From contig CM035170.1 in assembly GCA_020205615.1 (NCBI GenBank), forward strand, positions 61,307,322 through 61,371,321: a stretch of 64,000 nucleotides of DNA, written 5' to 3'. The DNA is from Panax quinquefolius (Eukaryota > Streptophyta > Magnoliopsida > Apiales > Araliaceae). A program made the translations under genes and the position numbers. The notes under the pieces are model-generated. The model worked only from the letters and a program-made list of their open reading frames with translations. It made no database searches and was not told the DNA's origin. This document shows positions 61,235 to 64,000 of the stretch, piece by piece (position 1 is the first letter of the stretch; each line of letters opens with the position of its first letter).

Positions 61235-63441
61235 AATTACGTAAATGAATTTATAATTAACAACATTTTAACATACATTCTATTATTAATTACCAAAATA
61301 ATTTAGGTCTTGTTTTAAATTGGTATCTCCCTTTATTTTCTTCAAACTATATTACCCTCACTTATATAGTTCGGCAAAATCTAATTAAAGATTTGCTAGT
61401 GAGAATAAGGATCCCATTTCAAATGTATATAGCCTTGTGGTGACACAACAAACTATATATAAATAAATAGGTAGACAACTTTTGTCAATTACATCAACTA
61501 TCTGACTCCTTGTATTTTGCCTCTTAGATTATTTTGATCAGTGGTGGCACATCCAGAATCAAAATTATCCAAGTTAAGTCCCAACCCTAGCACTCCATAT
61601 ATTCAAAAAGAAAAATATCATCCTTGTGGTGACCTGACAAAACAATATTGTTCAATTTTCTTTATAAGCATCAAATGTGATAAATTAACATCTTAAATAC
61701 TTAATACTTGCCTTGTGGTGACACAACAAACTCATATTAAATATTTAATACTCTATTAATTTTATCATGCTAGAAAGCGACGTTCGATATTCCAAATATC
61801 TTTGAGCGCTTAGGACTTAATATAAAAATTGAGGGTTTGTTATTAATTTGTCTCATCTTGTTTAGCGGCATGCATATATATATAAAAAATACAGCGTCGT
61901 ATTAATGAACATCTGAAGCATGTTTGCATAATATATAATATATATATAGTATAAGCATGCACATATAGAATACTATATTCTACGGATTTGATTATGGACT
62001 TTTATTCTAGTTTGGTTCACTAGAGCCACCAAGTGAACCAAAAGGTCAAACCCCCCAAGGGGTGCAAGAATTAATATTTAAATATAACTATTACATTTAA
62101 ACCCGGGCTCCATTACAAATGCGGGTCTTCACGCTCTCCTTGCTCCTTGATCTCTAATTCATCAAAATTAATTCTAACTATTCCTATTACAAAACTATTT
62201 AAAATAAATAGAAACCTTGATCGTGATCGAGGGAAATGCATAGGAGGGAGATAGAATTTACATTAAGAAAAATTAGAAGGGCGAAATCTGCAGACCCCAT
62301 TTAATAAAACCCATACATTCGTGCATCCAACTAAAATAAAATCCAATCATATTGAATTGATAGTCCATAATCAATCCAATTTATTATCATACACATCATC
62401 ATATGCATCGATAAATAACATTCATCTCATGAATAATAAACATTTAATATATATATTGATATCATTTAATGGGCAAATTTAGTTAGTATAAAATCTATTT
62501 TGAATCAAAACAAACTCCTTTATTTTAATCCAAATTTAAATCAAAATAAAACTATTTTATTTTAATTTATCCAATTTTGAATAAAATAAACTATTTTATT
62601 TTAATCAAAATTTTAATCAAAATAAACTCCTTTATTTTAATTAATTATGGAATCGATTCAATTCCATGTAAAAAAAAAATAAACTCTAATTAAAATAAAC
62701 TCTTTTATTTTAATTAATTATGAAATCGATTCCATGTAAAAAAAAATATTAAAGGAAACGGGATTATATTTTCTATTCACAAATAAACTCTTTTATTTTG
62801 AATAATATGAAATCTTATTTCATATCTAAATAAACTCCTTTATTTAAAGCATGAAACATGGATTCACTTTCCTATTGACAAATAAACTCCTTTATTTTAG
62901 GAAAAATAAAATCCAATTTCAACTCCAATTAGTTATCATGGAATCCAATTCCAACTCTAATTAGTTAGCATGAAATTTAATTTTAAAATTAAAATAAACT
63001 TTTTTTTATTTTTAATATTAAAATAAACCTTTTATTTTAAAATTTAAAATAAACTTTTATTTTAATTATAAAATAATTAAAATATTATTATATATATATA
63101 TATATAATATATATATATATATGATTCCTTCCTTACAAAAAAATTTGTGATCCTATATTTTTTTTTTTATTAAAATGTATGACACTATTAAAAATTTCCG
63201 TGCATTACGCTTTGAATAAAAGTCTTGACCCTTTTTTTTTTTTTTTTTAAGCAAGCAATGCAACAAGTTTCTATGAGGCGGAGCCAAATTGTTTTTAAAA
63301 AGGTTGTAGCTTCAAAATTTCCGTGGATATCATATATAAACTTAAACATGTTGCTTTTTCAAAGGGACAAATAAATAAATTTGGCACCCTTTTTAATGAA
63401 AAGGTACCGTGCTATATTTTAAAAAAAAAAAAAGTATAGCG

Positions 63442-63476
<35 letters not shown>

Positions 63477-63571
63477 ATTTTATCTGATAAAATTATGCCC
63501 AATTAAATTGTTCTAAATACATATCAATATACATATCAAATCTGAATAATTAATAATTTGCATAAAGGTTT
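61235..63571 (-). other. Copia D leader, repeat-rich
   Basis: Equivalent of 13784-16388. It holds the CCTTGTGGTGACACAACAAA motif set (about 61430-61735), AAATAAACTC-type repeats (about 62510-62900) and a (TA)n run (about 63085-63122). Two poly(T) runs (about 63231-63250 and 63446-63472) are absent from C at this length. Confidence 0.72.
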
Positions 63572-63583
63572 GGCTCTGATGCC
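63572..63583 (-). other. Primer-binding site of copia D
   Basis: The minus strand reads GGCATCAGAGCC, an initiator tRNA-Met type PBS, three bases from the LTR. Confidence 0.8.
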
Positions 63584-63586
63584 CTT

Positions 63587-64000
63587 TATTAGGTTTGTAA
63601 TATTCATAACGTGATCAAATTGCATAAAAAGTGCGAGCGTGTAAAAATCGAGTTTAAAAATTTACAAACCATATACTTATCATCATCCTTTATGCATAAT
63701 TATTAATTAAACGAAAAAGATAAAGAATAAATCATACCCTTGAAGATCGAGCTTCCTCGGTGCAAGTTCACCTCCAAATCCTTTCGCGTTCGATCTTGAA
63801 TCCACCGGTTTGGTTCCTTCCTTTGATCGGCGTTAGCCACCCAAATGTTTGGCCTCTGAGAGTGATCCACGAGGAAGAATAAAATTCGAAGAAGAAGGGT
63901 TGGTTGGCTAAACCCTAGTTTTCTATCTACATAGAAAAGTGTACTCTCTCCCCAAATTGGAATTATTACGTTGTAAAAGTCAACAACCCATACTACCACC
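63587..64000 (-). repeat. Copia D 5' LTR (partial, window edge)
   Basis: TATTAGGTTTG..., with TG mutated to TA at the edge, colinear with 56358 onward. It is cut by the end of the window. Confidence 0.9.

Larger units (their letters stand above)
56358..64000 (-). mobile_element. Copia element D: second copy of the defective copia family, runs off the right edge
   Basis: A minus-strand element. Its 3' LTR is 56358-58237 (1880 bp), PPT 58238-58249, internal region 58238-63586 (5.35 kb), PBS 63572-63583, and 5' LTR from 63587 to the window end. It is colinear with element C over the whole internal region and shares its lesions. By the length of the 3' LTR the 5' LTR should end near 65,470, followed by a copy of CTAGC. 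It is inserted in the Tat gag remnant. Confidence 0.92.

Noticed and set aside
63703..63999. 98-codon ORF at the right edge
   Set aside because: It lies in the copia D LTR; the same region of the C LTRs is interrupted by stops.
1..64000. tRNA, rRNA or host protein-coding genes
   Set aside because: None seen; matches to tRNA are limited to short primer-binding sites next to LTRs.

Overview
The window is AT-rich plant nuclear DNA, most likely from a eudicot with a repeat-dense genome. It consists almost entirely of nested retrotransposons. I found no host protein gene, tRNA, rRNA or CRISPR array. Most assignments rest on structure read directly from the sequence: TG...CA LTR ends, 5-bp target-site duplications (TSDs), primer-binding sites (PBS), polypurine tracts (PPT), and recognisable gag/protease/RT/RNase H/integrase motifs. 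Lineage names (Ty3/gypsy Tekay/Del, Tat/Ogre, Ty1/copia, L1 LINE) follow from those motifs. Identity statements are by eye and were not computed.

Layout, left to right. (1) 1-1147: 5'-truncated L1-type LINE, minus strand, fused to the gag of a Tekay-like element A1 (gag 1148-1678, PBS 1852-1863, LTR 1866-2137 continued at 23561-26247). (2) 2138-23555: element B, a Tekay/Del-like element inserted in the A1 LTR (TSD CGTTC). It has a long open gag-protease-RT frame, an unusual coiled-coil ORF upstream of gag, and a three-LTR structure. (3) 11909-21258: copia element C, plus strand, inserted in the B 5' LTR (TSD CTACA). (4) 26248-27770, 31499-31876 and 49735-51364: pieces of one long LTR, 'LTR X', which hosts A1, a solo LTR (27771-31498, TSD TAATA) and element A2. 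(5) 31877-49734: A2, a complete Tekay-like element of the same family as A1 (TSD TCTAT). Its 5' LTR carries two more solo LTRs (40124-44492, TSD CCTGC; 44703-47639, TSD CCAAG). (6) 51365-52062: Tekay-type integrase fragment joined to a Tat/Ogre-lineage remnant (52063-52865 and 55481-56357), which is split by a solo LTR of the A family (52866-55475, TSD TGGAT). (7) 56358-64000: copia element D, minus strand, the same family as C, running off the right edge.

Relative ages follow from nesting. The Tat/Tekay remnants and LTR X are oldest. A1, A2 and the A-family solos came next. B entered A1, and C entered B. Nearly every element reads on the minus strand; C is the exception.

The observations most worth a second look are these. 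A copia family has two copies that share the same disabling lesions (gag nonsense codon, zinc-knuckle Cys to Arg, YVDD reduced to YVD, missing RT core) yet keep intact LTRs, PBS and PPT, so they were probably mobilised in trans. Element B has LTR-internal-LTR-internal-LTR structure inside a single TSD. An extra coiled-coil ORF precedes gag in B. Subfamily-specific hairpin minisatellites lie inside the A-family LTRs.
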